Origin: Spinacia oleracea
Lineage: Eukaryota; Streptophyta; Magnoliopsida; Caryophyllales; Amaranthaceae
Direction: 5' to 3'
DNA: 64,000 bases
Assembly: GCF_020520425.1 (NCBI RefSeq)
Contig: NC_079491.1
Location: 186,001 to 250,000, forward strand
Of this stretch, positions 62,433 to 64,000 are shown piece after piece; position 1 is the stretch's first letter; every line of letters starts with the position of its first letter. The notes under the pieces are model-generated. The model saw only the letters and a program-made list of their open reading frames with translations. It was not told the DNA's origin and searched no databases. The translations under genes and the position numbers were made by a program.

Positions 62433-62736
62433 AACCGGAGTTAATCTGCAGCCGTCGTCATCTCGGCCAACCAAAGATTTTATTGACATCGAAGAAGATT
62501 TCAGTCGATGTCAGTCACATCAGTCACCAGATGAAGATGGTCCCTTGCTTGACATGGCGAAGAATGATGGTGAAAAACAAAAGCTTAAAAAAGCTCTTTC
62601 ACAAAGGTCTCGTAAAACAGCCCAAGAAGTAGAAAAAACAGCCAAAGAAGGAGAACAATGTGTGTATTCGCAAAGGGAAAGGAAAAAAGTTATACGTTAT
62701 ACTCCTTAGGGCTCCTGATTCCTTGTCTTTGGTGCT

Positions 62737-62880
62737 GCAAGTCTGTGTCTGTCAGTCGGTTTTCAGGTTGGGTTTGGGTTGATGCTTGGGTCTGCAGTGA
62801 CAAGTGCTGCAAGTCTGTGTCTGTTTGTCGGTTTTCAGGCTGGGTTTGGGTGGATGCTTGGGTCTGCAGTGCGTTGGGAG
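62737..62880. repeat. Two tandem copies of a roughly 72-bp unit
   Basis: The block CTGCAAGTCTGTGTCTGT...GATGCTTGGGTCTGCAGTG occurs twice in a row (about 62737-62807 and 62812-62880) with few differences. It lies just after the last open frame of the previous gene, in its probable 3' UTR. Confidence 0.9.
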
Positions 62881-64000
62881 TGCTTCAGTACTGCTTGTGT
62901 GGTGGGGTTGTTATTGATGCGTTGAGCAGATTCCTTAGCACTAGTTTGAGAAGCCTGCTATGTTTGTAATTACATTATTGGGTTCGATTGTTTGTTAATA
63001 TATGAATGTCTGACTAATTTGCCTGATAATTCTTCCCTGTGCTTTCAGATATTAGAGTACTAAAATCAATCAAAACAGATAAAACCATATTGAAGCTCTT
63101 AAATTAGTTTTTAATTTTGTTTATTAAAAGCATGGTCACATAAAGATTTTTTATTTATTTTTGTTAGTAACGACTAACCATGAGGATGAGGAAGCTTGAT
63201 TCTTTTGATTTTCTTTTCCTTTAAATATGATTTATATGAAATACGGAGTATACAACCTTATTTTCATAAAACAAAAATATTGAAAATGTATTGTACTTTG
63301 TATTAGACTTAACATTTTTAGATATATATAATTATATATGTAACGTACGTGATTTATATGAAATACAGAGTATACAACCTTATTTTCATAAAACAAAAAT
63401 ATTGAAAATGTATTGTACTTAGTATTAGACTTAACATTTTTCTCGACGTCACAATCACATTTTAGTCATTACTCATGTAATGTTTGTATTGAAACTTTGT
63501 TTCTCTATAAAATGCAACTTATGAAATCTTCTTAAGTTTATTAAAACACATGCACAACACATATCGTACATGGGCTTTAAAAAATAGTCATTTAATTCCT
63601 CATTTTCAAAATGGGTATTTGCATCACATCAGTATGTAATAAAAATATCAAAGTTGTGTATAAAGTGAACATTTTAGCCAAGGAAGAAAAATCATACTCA
63701 TCATGTGACAAAGATTTCTTTGTGAATAGTAAACCAACTTTGTTAATCCCAAAATTTGGCATAAAATAAAATATACATTTTACAATGTATTCCGAACTTC
63801 ACATTTCTCATGAAATACACTATATTCAAATTAATATGTTATCATATGCTATGATTTTTCATTACATATTCACTAAAAGGGCGTAGATATGATTTTTCAT
63901 TTTCTGCCCTTGATGTTTCATATCACCATGAGGGCATGATGGATGTAGAAGGCCGTGAAACATTGTTCCTCGAATACGTACTGTGTACATCACATGATTA
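62881..64000. other. AT-rich 3' flank without a gene
   Basis: No credible coding sequence. A 91-bp block is present twice (63229-63319 and 63351-63441, nearly identical, starting GATTTATATGAAATAC). Confidence 0.65.
63229..63441. repeat. 91-bp direct duplication, 122-bp offset
   Basis: Both copies start GATTTATATGAAATAC(G/A)GAGT and end GACTTAACATTTTT, with about two mismatches, separated by about 31 bp of AT-rich sequence. Confidence 0.92.

Overview
The window is plant nuclear DNA, almost certainly from a eudicot. It holds spliced genes with GT..AG introns, Ty3/gypsy LTR retrotransposons of the chromodomain (Tekay/Del) and Tat lineages, a Ty1/copia remnant and a tRNA-derived SINE. I see no rRNA or tRNA gene, CRISPR array or bacterial-type operon. 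The exact species cannot be read from the sequence.

Layout. 1-1520 is the 3' end (polypurine tract plus 3' LTR) of a Ty3/gypsy element that landed inside an LTR of a Tekay element. 1521-20755 is that decayed Tekay locus ('A'), in the order LTR, internal region, LTR, truncated internal region. A Tat element ('C', 4648-13245, target duplication ATGAT) sits inside it. 20756-23816 is AT-rich intergenic DNA with a copia remnant and a SINE. 23817-59354 is a split host gene for a multi-span membrane protein of a plant family of unknown function. Its third intron, originally about 74 bp, is now 33,186 bp because a Tat element ('D', 24567-57673, minus strand, target duplication CTAGA) inserted there. 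D was then hit by two Tekay elements on the plus strand: 'E' (30552-42472, duplication GTCGA) inside integrase and 'F' (44594-54212, duplication TGGTG) inside reverse transcriptase. 59355-64000 is intergenic DNA around a second host gene of unknown function (61023-62432).

Two themes stand out in the elements. Both Tat elements carry a second, multi-exon transcription unit antisense to gag-pol, between integrase and the 3' LTR. In D it has its own TATA box, a good start context, five GT..AG introns and a downstream AATAAA. The Tekay elements carry an extra ORF upstream of gag that encodes a strongly acidic protein, and splice-acceptor-like sequences precede both this ORF and gag.

The nested history can be ordered by LTR divergence counted by eye: D (5 substitutions in 426 bp), then E (about 11 in 2.74 kb), then F (none, one 3-bp indel). 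F lacks all of pol but has near-identical LTRs, so it probably moved in trans. The host gene shows a frameshift in exon 3, a 7-bp near-duplication that breaks exon 5, and two candidate terminal exons, so it may be a pseudogene or make altered isoforms.
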